This document shows positions 16,857-24,740 of a stretch of DNA of 64,000 nt, one piece after another. How positions within the stretch are numbered: the first letter of the stretch is position 1; every line of letters begins with the position of its first letter. The DNA is from Dryocola sp051297175 (GTDB taxonomy: Bacteria; Pseudomonadota; Gammaproteobacteria; Enterobacterales; Enterobacteriaceae): contig NZ_JBINNY010000001.1 of assembly GCF_051297175.1 (NCBI RefSeq), positions 3,100,001 to 3,164,000 of the forward strand, written 5' to 3'. Under the pieces are notes generated by a model. It was not told where the DNA came from and did not search any database. It saw only the letters and a program-made list of their open reading frames with translations. Position numbers and translations under genes: made by a program.

Positions 16857-17312
16857 TTATCGTTGGATAACACGAACCGCCATTTGTGACTGTTTCTGCA
16901 CTACAACTGCTGTTTTTTGCGTACCGCTCTGGATAATGCTGGCTTTATTACCCGAACCTTGTTGGATAATTAAGGCGGCGTTGCCAGAATTTGTTTGCTT
17001 AATATCCGCATCGTTAGAACTGCCGGTCTGCGAAATATAAGCCAAGTTGTAACTTCCTGATTGATCGACATTTGCGCGGTTGCTGTTCCCATTCTGAACC
17101 ACTTCCGCCTGTTGCCGGGTTCCCTTCTGCCAGACGGCTGCATTATTATTGCCGCCGTACTGACCAATGATGGCTGCCTGATTAAAAGAAGCTTTGCTTA
17201 ATTCATTAACAGCAAAGTTATACTCTGAAGCAGCAAGGTCGGGACCCGCTGCTATTACATAACCAGGCGCACCCAGCAATGCTAACACCATAAATAACGA
17301 TCTGTTTTTCAT
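16857..17312 (-). CDS. csgB: Curlin nucleator CsgB
   Basis: A 151-residue minor curlin with signal peptide (MKNRSLFMVLALLGAPGYVIA) and curlin-type repeats. The last repeat is basic and ends VVQKQSQMAVRVIQR, as in other CsgB proteins where it anchors the fibre to the cell surface. The start at 17312 gives the standard 151-residue length; the longer upstream frame is not supported. First gene of csgBAC, read away from csgD. Confidence 0.96.
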   Translation of the reverse strand: MKNRSLFMVLALLGAPGYVIAAGPDLAASEYNFAVNELSKASFNQAAIIGQYGGNNNAAVWQKGTRQQAEVVQNGNSNRANVDQSGSYNLAYISQTGSSNDADIKQTNSGNAALIIQQGSGNKASIIQSGTQKTAVVVQKQSQMAVRVIQR

Positions 17313-17434
17313 GTTGTCATCCTGGACCTGGATGCTGCCAGGTAAATATGCCAAAATTATTTCGTTGTTAACGCAAACGATGAAAAGTTATTGCTGCGTT
17401 ACGAAAATGAGTATGTCCTTCGAAACATTTAAAA

Positions 17435-17445
17435 TATCTCACCCG
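17435..17445 (-). promoter_or_regulatory. CsgD binding box upstream of csgB
   Basis: The minus strand reads CGGGTGAGATA, an exact match to the published CsgD consensus CGGGKGAGNKA, 123 bases before the csgB start codon. It would allow CsgD to activate csgBAC. Confidence 0.7.
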
Positions 17446-17891
17446 CACGTTGTATTTTTATAATTATATTCACCCCAAAGTATGAGTTATGCGGAAAAAA
17501 CCATAGCCAACAAGGCGTTCTCATTGGCATTCATTAATTAATCATAAAACTAAATACCCCGGCATTTCCTGGCGTCATTGTTGCCGCTTTGCTGGCCCAC
17601 GTTGTGCGACACTTTAAATTATTCTTTTGAACGCCGTCACCGTGAAGACATTTCTTAAGCGAAGCGGGCGTGTTGTTAGAAAGCGCTGTCGCTTACATAT
17701 GTTAAAACTTGATTAAGACCTAATGATAAAAATAAAACTCATTTAAAACAAATGGATACAAATAATTGTATGACTTTTAAAATTGTGCAAGATATTAAAT
17801 ATGTACAACTTTAGCATTAAGACTAAATAGTCAAAATTTCATGTTGCAACATTTTAATATCTTCAGTTACATTCCGTAACATCTTTAACAC

Positions 17892-17919
17892 TTGCTTTAA
17901 GATTACTACCCGCTAGATT
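17892..17919 (+). promoter_or_regulatory. Likely csgD promoter
   Basis: TTGCTT (17892-17897) and TAGATT (17914-17919) are 16 bases apart in a block conserved with E. coli csgD. A start of transcription near 17926 would give a leader of about 160 bases. Confidence 0.5.
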
Positions 17920-18086
17920 GAAATCAGCAGTAACCATTTTCTATTAACACTATGTCAGCGGTACTCAGGTACCTTTTTGACGGTGTTTTAATATTTCACA
18001 CAGCAGTGCCGCACAATCAGTACCTCTGGAGAATTAACTTTCTGTTAATTCGGCTGGTAGTGCATATAATCGGGTGGAGTTTCATC

Positions 18087-18737
18087 ATGTTTAATGAAGT
18101 CCATACATTAAATGGTCACACATTGTTGTTGATCACGAAACCATCGCTGCAGGCTTCGGCTTTATTACAACATTTAAAGTCGTCTCTGGCTATAAACGGA
18201 AAACTGCATAACATTCAACGATCTTTAGAAGAGATCGCCGGTAATGTTCTGGTGTTGTTCGATATGGTCGAAGCGGATAAAAAACTGATTAATTACTGGC
18301 AGGATAACTTAAGCCGCAAGCATAACAGCATTAAACTCTTACTCCTCAATACCCCTGAAGAGTATCAATTCCGCGACATAGAAAACTGGCCCCATATCAA
18401 CGGGGTGTTTTATACGTCAGAGGAAGAGCCTCGGGTGGTGGAAGGGATTCGTGGCGTGATGGAGGGGGAGTGTTATTTCTCCCAGAAGTTAGCCAGTTAT
18501 CTGATTAATCACTCCGGAAACTATCGCTTCAACAACGTAGAGTCTTCGCTGTTGACGCACCGTGAAAAGGAAATCCTTAATAAATTACGCATTGGCGCTT
18601 CTAATATTGAAATCGCACAGTCGCTATTTATTAGTGAGAACACGGTAAAAACTCATCTCTATAACCTATTCAAGAAGATAGCCGTTAAAAACCGCACTCA
18701 GGCGGTTTCCTGGGCAAACGATAATCTCAGGCGATAA
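18087..18737 (+). CDS. csgD: Curli and biofilm master regulator CsgD
   Basis: A 216-residue LuxR/FixJ-family transcription factor, nearly colinear with E. coli CsgD. The N-terminal receiver-like domain (about 1-135) is followed by a LuxR helix-turn-helix (about 145-210, LTHREKEIL ... SNIEIAQSLFISENTVKTHL). It activates csgBA and cellulose and other matrix genes in related bacteria. The start ATG at 18087 has GGTGGAG just upstream; a longer in-frame extension from 17952 is not supported. It heads csgDEFG, with csgE four bases downstream. Confidence 0.96.
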   Translation: MFNEVHTLNGHTLLLITKPSLQASALLQHLKSSLAINGKLHNIQRSLEEIAGNVLVLFDMVEADKKLINYWQDNLSRKHNSIKLLLLNTPEEYQFRDIENWPHINGVFYTSEEEPRVVEGIRGVMEGECYFSQKLASYLINHSGNYRFNNVESSLLTHREKEILNKLRIGASNIEIAQSLFISENTVKTHLYNLFKKIAVKNRTQAVSWANDNLRR

Positions 18738-18741
18738 GGCG

Positions 18742-19131
18742 ATGAAATTACAACCTGCTGTGCTGCTGGCGACAGTATTACTGTGCGCTTCCGGGGGCGT
18801 TCGCGCCGTAGAAGTGGAAATCCCCGGGCTGTTAACGGACCACACCGTTTCTTCCGTGGGCCACGACTTTTACCGAGCCTTCAGTGACAAGTGGGAAAGT
18901 AGTTTTACCGGGAACCTAACGATAAATGAGCGACCCAGTGCCCGTTGGGGAAGCTGGATAACCATTACTGTCGAACAGGACGTTATATTTCAGGCTTTTT
19001 TATTCCCCACTAAACGCGACTTCGACCGCAACGTCGATATTGCACTGGAATCAACCGCAGAGGCAATTAAACGCCGACAGATCGATAAAACGCTCTTGAG
19101 TACCGGCGATTTAACCCACGATGAATTTTAG
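18742..19131 (+). CDS. csgE: Curli secretion factor CsgE
   Basis: A 129-residue periplasmic protein with a signal peptide ending near VRA. It is the family's specificity factor that guides CsgA to the CsgG pore and caps it. Characteristic segments include EIPGLLTDHTVSSVGHDFY, and length is typical. It is the second gene of csgDEFG, with csgF following after nine bases. Confidence 0.95.
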   Translation: MKLQPAVLLATVLLCASGGVRAVEVEIPGLLTDHTVSSVGHDFYRAFSDKWESSFTGNLTINERPSARWGSWITITVEQDVIFQAFLFPTKRDFDRNVDIALESTAEAIKRRQIDKTLLSTGDLTHDEF

Positions 19132-19140
19132 GAGGCCGTC

Positions 19141-19557
19141 ATGCGTATTACACATGCAGTTGTGACCCTGCTTGTCTTTAGCCCGCTGGCATGGGGCGGT
19201 AATCTGACGTTTCAGTTTGTTAACCCCAATTTTGGGGGTAACCCAAATAACGGCTCGTATTTACTCAACGGAGCCCAGGCCCAAAACTCCTACAAGGACC
19301 CGAGCTATAACGATGATTTTGGCGTGGAGACCCCTTCTGCGTTGGATAACTTCACCCAGGCTATTCAATCGCAGATACTTGGCGGGCTGCTAACCAATAT
19401 CAACACCGGCAAGCCGGGACGCATGGTGACCAACGACTTTATTGTCGATATTAAAAATACTGACGGCCAGTTACAGCTAAACGTTACCGACCGGAAAACA
19501 GGTAAAATATCAACAATACAGGTTGCAGGCTTACAAAATAGCTCTACTGATTTCTAG
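19141..19557 (+). CDS. csgF: Curli assembly factor CsgF
   Basis: A 138-residue secreted protein with signal peptide to about residue 20 and the conserved mature start NLTFQFVNPNFGGNP, which in E. coli inserts into the CsgG pore. It couples secretion to CsgB-dependent nucleation at the cell surface. Preceded by GGAGG eight bases before ATG. Confidence 0.95.
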   Translation: MRITHAVVTLLVFSPLAWGGNLTFQFVNPNFGGNPNNGSYLLNGAQAQNSYKDPSYNDDFGVETPSALDNFTQAIQSQILGGLLTNINTGKPGRMVTNDFIVDIKNTDGQLQLNVTDRKTGKISTIQVAGLQNSSTDF

Positions 19558-19595
19558 TGGACTTAAACAATCAAAAGTATTTAAGGATAAACATC

Positions 19596-20429
19596 ATGCA
19601 GCGCTTATTTCTTATCGTAGCAGTGTGTTTATTAAGTGGTTGTTTAACCGCGCCACCTAAAGAAGCCGCTAAGCCTACATTAATGCCTCGGGCCCAGAGT
19701 TATCGTGATTTAACGCATTTGCCGGACGCGAAAGGGAAACTCTTCGTATCGGTTTATAATATTCAGGATGAAACAGGACAGTTTAAACCTTATCCAGCGA
19801 GTAACTTCTCAACCGCCGTACCGCAAAGCGCCACCGCGATGCTGGTTACCGCGTTAAAAGACTCTCGCTGGTTTATTCCACTGGAGCGTCAAGGCCTTCA
19901 AAACCTGTTGAACGAGCGTAAAATTATTCGTGCCGCTCAGGAAAACGGCACCGTTGCCGACAACAACCGCCAGCCGCTGCAATCGCTGGTGGCGGCAAAC
20001 GTGATGATTGAAGGCTCGATTATCGGGTATGAAAGCAACGTGAAGTCGGGCGGCGTGGGGGCGCGGTATTTTGGGATTGGTGCCGATACGCAGTATCAGC
20101 TCGATCAGATTGCCGTGAACCTGCGCGTGGTTAACGTCAGCACCGGTGAAGTTTTATCTTCGGTGAACACCAGCAAAACGATTCTTTCCTATGAAGTGCA
20201 GGCCGGGGTATTCCGCTTTATCGACTACCAGCGTCTGCTGGAAGGCGAAATCGGCTATACCAGCAACGAACCGGTCATGATGTGCCTGATGTCGGCTATC
20301 GAGACCGGGGTCATTTACCTGGTTAATGACGGTATCGATCGCGGGCTGTGGGATCTGAAAAACCCCGGCGACGTGAATAACCCGGTACTGGTCAAATATA
20401 AAGAGATGTCGGTGCCGCCGGAGTCCTGA
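19596..20429 (+). CDS. csgG: Curli outer-membrane secretion lipoprotein CsgG
   Basis: A 277-residue lipoprotein (same length as in E. coli) with lipobox LLSGC (Cys16). Nine copies form the outer-membrane diffusion channel for curlin subunits. The ATG at 19596 follows AAGGA; an in-frame start 39 bases upstream would hide the lipobox and is rejected. Last gene of csgDEFG, followed by a strong terminator. Confidence 0.96.
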   Translation: MQRLFLIVAVCLLSGCLTAPPKEAAKPTLMPRAQSYRDLTHLPDAKGKLFVSVYNIQDETGQFKPYPASNFSTAVPQSATAMLVTALKDSRWFIPLERQGLQNLLNERKIIRAAQENGTVADNNRQPLQSLVAANVMIEGSIIGYESNVKSGGVGARYFGIGADTQYQLDQIAVNLRVVNVSTGEVLSSVNTSKTILSYEVQAGVFRFIDYQRLLEGEIGYTSNEPVMMCLMSAIETGVIYLVNDGIDRGLWDLKNPGDVNNPVLVKYKEMSVPPES

Positions 20430-20445
20430 TGGTCAACCGGTAATA

Positions 20446-20478
20446 AAAAACCAGCCTCATTTCAGGCTGGTTTTTTTT
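20446..20478. terminator. Bidirectional terminator between csgG and ycdZ
   Basis: The stem CCAGCCT/AGGCTGG is flanked by an A run and a T run. It serves csgG on the plus strand and the convergent ycdZ on the minus strand. Confidence 0.9.
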
Positions 20479-20953
20479 ATTCAACAACGGCTGACGTTTG
20501 CCTGGCCTTTCGCGCCGCAAGCCATAGCCCGCTGTTCTTCATCGCAAAGCCAAAAACCAGCCCCAGTAATAAAGAAGGCACGACGATTCGCCATTCGCCC
20601 TGGTTGGCAAAGGTTGCGCACGCGCCGATAAAGGTGCCCGGCACGAACGAAAGCAGCACGTGCTTAGCCTGAATACACATCAGAAAAGCCACCACGCCCG
20701 TCAGGACATAGCTGAGGATTTCCAGATGTGGGGCCAGCGCGCTGCCGTGAATAATCACCTGCGCCCAAATCACCCCGCTGCACAGGGTGCAAAGAGAAAT
20801 GAATAGCCCCTTGAGGCCGCCCTGCGGGCAGGCGAAATAGGCGGTGCAGCCGAGAAAGCCAGCCCAACTGAGTAAACCAAGACTCACCGCTACCCAGCCC
20901 CAAAGGCCTGAGAGGATACCGGTCGTCAATGCGAGAGAAATGAGTATGTTCAT
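20477..20953 (-). CDS. ycdZ: Inner-membrane protein YcdZ (DUF1097)
   Basis: A 158-residue hydrophobic protein with about five membrane helices, of the DUF1097 family. In E. coli ycdZ also lies between csgG and ycdY, so it is identified by position, size and composition. Molecular function is not established. Convergent with csgG, sharing a terminator. Confidence 0.85.
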   Translation of the reverse strand: MNILISLALTTGILSGLWGWVAVSLGLLSWAGFLGCTAYFACPQGGLKGLFISLCTLCSGVIWAQVIIHGSALAPHLEILSYVLTGVVAFLMCIQAKHVLLSFVPGTFIGACATFANQGEWRIVVPSLLLGLVFGFAMKNSGLWLAARKARQTSAVVE

Positions 20954-21057
20954 GGCGGCGTATCATAGCAGAGCCTATAGGCCCAACCACGATCCGCCGC
21001 ACGTTTTATGAAAGAAACAAAAATTCATTGCATCACAAATGTGATGCATATCACTTT

Positions 21058-21612
21058 TTATTCCTCTTCAGATTCCTGCAGCTCGTCGCGCATCGCCTGG
21101 ATAGCTTCGCGGCTGATGACCGCCAGAGTGCGGTAGAAAGGCGTGGTAGCGTGCGCTTCCACCTTGCCGAGGAAGGTGCCGCACCACGGCAACAGATACT
21201 CGTCGAACAGCGCCACCTGCGCCTCGTATTCATCTTCCTGCGACTGGTCTTCCAGCCAGGAGGCGGCGAGCAGCAGCGTGCCGAAGTGGTCAGCCGGCGT
21301 TTCTGCAAGCGGCATGCCGCGCTCTTTAAGGAACTCGCGTACTTCGCCTTCGTGACTCCCCTCTTCCCACGCGGAACGGTACGGCGGCACGCTGCACTCT
21401 TCGCCGACGAACAGCGAATTGTAATCGGCCGCGAGCAGCTGCGGATCGCAGCTTTGCTGCAGGCGCGCCAGCAGATCGTCCTGCTCCAGTGGCCAACTTG
21501 CCGCCAGCTTCCCTTCGCGAATCATCGTCAACAGCGGCACCAGCAGCGGGTCCTGCGGCTGGCGGTAGAACAACGATCCTAAGATACGGCAAATAATTGA
21601 AAACTCATTCAT
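21058..21612 (-). CDS. ycdY: TorD/DmsD-family chaperone YcdY
   Basis: A 184-residue, all-helical, acidic protein of the TorD/DmsD redox-enzyme maturation family (MNEFSIICRILGSLFYRQP start; EEGSHEGEVREFLKERGM near the middle). In E. coli YcdY is a chaperone for the zinc hydrolase YcdX, whose gene lies 26 bases upstream here, so the two are probably cotranscribed. It ends in an acidic tail. Confidence 0.9.
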   Translation of the reverse strand: MNEFSIICRILGSLFYRQPQDPLLVPLLTMIREGKLAASWPLEQDDLLARLQQSCDPQLLAADYNSLFVGEECSVPPYRSAWEEGSHEGEVREFLKERGMPLAETPADHFGTLLLAASWLEDQSQEDEYEAQVALFDEYLLPWCGTFLGKVEAHATTPFYRTLAVISREAIQAMRDELQESEEE

Positions 21613-21638
21613 GCGAACTATCCATATAGAGGTAGAGA

Positions 21639-22376
21639 TTATAGCGTGGCAAATTCGGCGATTGGCGCCATGCCACGGGCTTCAAGGAAATCTAACAGAC
21701 GACGCGGCGAGACGTTAAGAATGCGCTCTTGCGGGAAATCAATTTCATCCAGAATTTTGCGGCACTCGTGAAAATCGCCCAGGGTGAAAGCGGTATGGGA
21801 ATCCGACCCCAGAGACAGCCAGCCGCCCGCATCGCGCACGGCGGCGGCAATAGCGCGGCAGTTTGGCCCGCTGCCTTTACGAGAGTGCGTGAAGGAGGAG
21901 TTGTTCAGCTCAAGGGCCACATTATATTTAGCGGCGGCCTGGGCAATCGCCGGGATGTCGACCGGGAACTTCGGGTTACCCGGGTGGCTGATGATATGCA
22001 CGTTGCCGCTGGCCATGGTGGCAATCATCGCCTCGGTATGCGTCGCTTGGTCCTGCGGCGCAAATACCGGCTCGTGGAATCCGGCGATAATCAGGTCCAG
22101 CGAGTCCAGCATCGGGCCGGTGCAGTCGATTTCGCCCTGAGTATTTTTAATGTTGGCTTCGATCCCGCGCAGGATGCCTACCCCATCAACCACGCGCGGC
22201 CAGATGCGCATGTTCACGAAATGCCAGTAATGAGGCGCATCGGCCATATCCGGGCCGTGATCGGTGATGGCAAATAGCTTGATGCCTTTACTGCGGGCGA
22301 TGGCGATGTAGTCGTGAAGGGTGCTGTAGGCGTGGGTGCTGGCGACGGTATGCATATGCAGGTCAACGGGGTACAT
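21639..22376 (-). CDS. ycdX: PHP-family zinc phosphatase YcdX
   Basis: A 245-residue PHP-domain hydrolase. Metal-binding motifs include VDLHMHTVAS (residues 4-13), ITDHGPD and HIISHPGNPKFP, with the C-terminal GSDSHT. E. coli YcdX is a trinuclear zinc phosphatase needed for normal swarming. It is followed by its chaperone gene ycdY. Confidence 0.92.
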   Translation of the reverse strand: MYPVDLHMHTVASTHAYSTLHDYIAIARSKGIKLFAITDHGPDMADAPHYWHFVNMRIWPRVVDGVGILRGIEANIKNTQGEIDCTGPMLDSLDLIIAGFHEPVFAPQDQATHTEAMIATMASGNVHIISHPGNPKFPVDIPAIAQAAAKYNVALELNNSSFTHSRKGSGPNCRAIAAAVRDAGGWLSLGSDSHTAFTLGDFHECRKILDEIDFPQERILNVSPRRLLDFLEARGMAPIAEFATL

Positions 22377-22433
22377 GACTCTCTCCTTTTTTCTCTTTCA
22401 CGCAAGGATAGCAGTTATTACCGTTGAGTTTTA

Positions 22434-22598
22434 GCCCGGCGCAAGGCCGGGCCTGGAGATTGACCTGTATTTGCCATCATCCAGGCGCAATTAAACGCTC
22501 ATAAAATAAAGGAGCTATCTTCCTGATTTACCCCAAACGCCAAAAAACCACGTTTTTTTGGCGTTTGTCCGCAATCTTAGCCCGGCGCAAGGCCGGGC
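22434..22598. repeat. Pair of identical REP-like hairpins around a perfect stem-loop
   Basis: Two copies of TTAGCCCGGCGCAAGGCCGGGC lie at 22432-22452 and 22578-22598 (stem GCCCGGC/GCCGGGC, loop GCAAG). Between them is a 13-base-pair perfect stem-loop (AAACGCCAAAAAA at 22535-22547 pairing with 22554-22566). The block fills the gap between ycdX and ghrA and probably includes the ghrA 3' end signal. Confidence 0.75.
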
Positions 22599-22604
22599 AT
22601 TGTT

Positions 22605-23546
22605 TTAGTAACCGTGCTGGAGGGAAACTTCGCCCTTCGGCTTCTCGCCCTTTTCAATCTGGCGGATGGTTTTTGCGATGTAGGCCATTGCCTCCTCGGG
22701 CCGCGTGACGGCCGCAACGTGGGGCGTAATCGCCACGCGAGGGTGCTTCCACAGGCGGCTATCGGCCGGTAAAGGTTCTTTGGAGAAGACGTCCAGCATT
22801 GCACCTTTCAGCCTGCCGCTATCAAGCGCGGCCAGCAGATCCTCTTCCACCAGATGGACGCCGCGCGCAAGGTTAAGCACGTACGCTTCGTCAGCAAGCT
22901 GCTCAAGCAGGGTTTTGTTGATGATACCAACAGTTTGCGGCGTGTTCGGCAGAAGGTTGATCAGCACGCGGGTGCCATTGAGGAACGCGCCCAGCTCTTC
23001 GTCCCCGGCAAAGCTTGCTACTCCCGGATAATCCTTCTTGCTGCGGCTCCAGCAGCGCACCGGGAAGCCCCATGCCGTCAGGCTTTCCGCGACTTTGCCG
23101 CCAAGTACGCCCGCGCCCAGAATACCTATCGTAAAATCTTCCCGACGATACTCTTCAAGCGGCTGCCAGTTTGCCTGCTGCTTCAGCGCCTGGTAATCAT
23201 CGAAACGGCGGAACCAGTGCAGCACCTGACTGACGGCGTATTCCTGCATCTGCTGCCCCATGCCGGTATCTTCCAGACGGAACAGGGGCACGCCCGCCGG
23301 GAGCATATCCGGGTGCGCCTGCAGTTTACTGAGAATGGAGTCCACGCCCGCGCCCAGGGCGAACACGCCTTTGAGCTGCCTGCGGCCTGCAAGCATCTCC
23401 ACGGGCGGGTGCCAGACCAGCGCGTAATCCGCCGGCTGACCGTCGCCTTCACGCCATTCGCGTACGCGGGCCTCAGGGAGCTGCTTTTGCAGGCCTGTTA
23501 GCCAGGACGGCGTGTCAAAGCTCGGGTGATAGAAAATGATGTCCAT
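22605..23546 (-). CDS. ghrA: Glyoxylate/hydroxypyruvate reductase A
   Basis: A 313-residue D-2-hydroxyacid dehydrogenase. The nucleotide-binding GILGAGVLGG is near residue 140, catalytic Arg in NLARG near 225, and the catalytic His in TPHVAAVTRPEE near the end. GhrA reduces glyoxylate and hydroxypyruvate with NADPH. Same position next to ycdX as in E. coli. Confidence 0.93.
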   Translation of the reverse strand: MDIIFYHPSFDTPSWLTGLQKQLPEARVREWREGDGQPADYALVWHPPVEMLAGRRQLKGVFALGAGVDSILSKLQAHPDMLPAGVPLFRLEDTGMGQQMQEYAVSQVLHWFRRFDDYQALKQQANWQPLEEYRREDFTIGILGAGVLGGKVAESLTAWGFPVRCWSRSKKDYPGVASFAGDEELGAFLNGTRVLINLLPNTPQTVGIINKTLLEQLADEAYVLNLARGVHLVEEDLLAALDSGRLKGAMLDVFSKEPLPADSRLWKHPRVAITPHVAAVTRPEEAMAYIAKTIRQIEKGEKPKGEVSLQHGY

Positions 23547-23621
23547 TTATCCTCCTGATTTTCCAGATAAGGATACATTATTAGCAGTATAGGTAGCGAA
23601 AGGGAAACATGGCGACCGGCC

Positions 23622-23661
23622 CAATATAACCGCGCCAGAAGCATGGTTATATTAGGCGCGG
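23622..23661. other. Interleaved inverted repeats downstream of the fimbrial operon
   Basis: Arms a (AATATAACC, 23623-23631), b (CCGCGCC, 23630-23636), a' (GGTTATATT, 23645-23653) and b' (GGCGCGG, 23655-23661) occur in the order a-b-a'-b'. The two stems exclude each other or form a pseudoknot. The block is placed 19 bases after the last fimbrial gene and may be its terminator. Confidence 0.5.
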
Positions 23662-23679
23662 TGAGCGGTGGATGACAAA

Positions 23680-24726
23680 TTAACGTATATCTAATTTAAT
23701 CGTTGCGTGTGTTTCAAATCCCCCTGTTCCAGGGTTTTTACCCGTAGTATTGACGGGGTAACTTAAAATATCTACGGCCCCCCTTTGATTTTGATAATCA
23801 TCGGTTCGCGAGATAGGCATAGGCACTTCACCGGTGTTGGGAGGAATAATAACGCCGTTGGTATCGGTAATAATAATACCGACATTGGTATTCGAAGTGG
23901 CAATAGCGTCAGGTATTTCTGTATCGGCAGCGGCCTGAAATGACATGGAAACCTGCACGCCGTCATCTATATTATTGCAGATGTAGCTAATCGTTGTGCG
24001 TTCATCAAGATAGCCGTCTGGTTTCTGCCCCTTAGTGAGAAACTTGCTGCGGGTAATAGGGCTGAACTGCACGTTGATGACATTCCCGGCGTTGATTTCA
24101 CAGTTTTGAGGAACGATGATATAGCCGCTCATCGCTACTTTCGTCAATGGTTCTGAAGAGTAGCTCCCCTGCCGTACTGTTCCCCAAATTGCGGCCAACT
24201 GCATGGGTGGAATATCCATTTTGCCCACAAAAGGCTTTTTAATAAGAAAAGTCAGTTTACCAGCCCCCCCGGTAATGAAGCTTTTTATGTTACAGGAATA
24301 TCTATCATTCGATATGTCAGTAAAAGGAACCGGGGTTAGCGTACTAGAACCGCTAATTTTAAATGCCACGGAGACATCAATATAATCATTAAGAACGATA
24401 TACTTGTCTCGTGAGCCGGGCATCGTACCTGGCAGATAATCTGCCTTAAAATAGCCATCACCAAGTTTATCGATGTCACTCTGATCGCAGTCACAGGCCC
24501 CGTTGTAACCGGAACCTATCTTGCTAAAGTCTACGCTAAATGTTTGTCCTGATTGGTTCAGTCCTCTATCATTTAACGTTTGGTTCACCGGTATAGTATA
24601 AAGATTTGTACCATTGGTCGCCGTACAAAAGCCCGTCGCCCCGCTAACGGGCCACGCTAAAAAAAAACATAATGAAATTAAGAGGGATAATGATCCCAAT
24701 AGCTTGTTGTTTATTTTATTCGCCAT
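23680..24726 (-). CDS. Fimbrial tip adhesin
   Basis: A 348-residue secreted protein, last in a chaperone-usher operon. Signal peptide (residues about 1-30, MANKINNKLL... ending VSGA) is followed by an N-terminal domain of about 170 residues with a CDCDQ segment. A C-terminal pilin domain begins around CEINAGNVINVQF and ends TIKLDIR, a donor-strand-type ending. This two-domain layout is that of tip adhesins; the receptor is unknown. ATG 24726 is chosen because GGATG precedes it and a good signal peptide follows; an upstream ATG at 24750 overlaps the usher gene. Confidence 0.8.
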   Translation of the reverse strand: MANKINNKLLGSLSLLISLCFFLAWPVSGATGFCTATNGTNLYTIPVNQTLNDRGLNQSGQTFSVDFSKIGSGYNGACDCDQSDIDKLGDGYFKADYLPGTMPGSRDKYIVLNDYIDVSVAFKISGSSTLTPVPFTDISNDRYSCNIKSFITGGAGKLTFLIKKPFVGKMDIPPMQLAAIWGTVRQGSYSSEPLTKVAMSGYIIVPQNCEINAGNVINVQFSPITRSKFLTKGQKPDGYLDERTTISYICNNIDDGVQVSMSFQAAADTEIPDAIATSNTNVGIIITDTNGVIIPPNTGEVPMPISRTDDYQNQRGAVDILSYPVNTTGKNPGTGGFETHATIKLDIR

Positions 24727-24740
24727 AATAACATCCCTGA

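Larger units (their letters stand above)
17313..18086. promoter_or_regulatory. csgB-csgD divergent control region
   Basis: A 774-base AT-rich non-coding region separates csgB and csgD, close in length to the E. coli region that integrates OmpR, IHF, H-NS, RpoS and other inputs. The csgD promoter part (about 17850-17930) keeps the E. coli core AACACTTGCTTTAAGATT and a TAGATTGAAATCAG segment. A CsgD box is present before csgB. The long csgD leader (about 160 bases) is expected to be a target of small RNAs, as known in E. coli. Confidence 0.85.
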
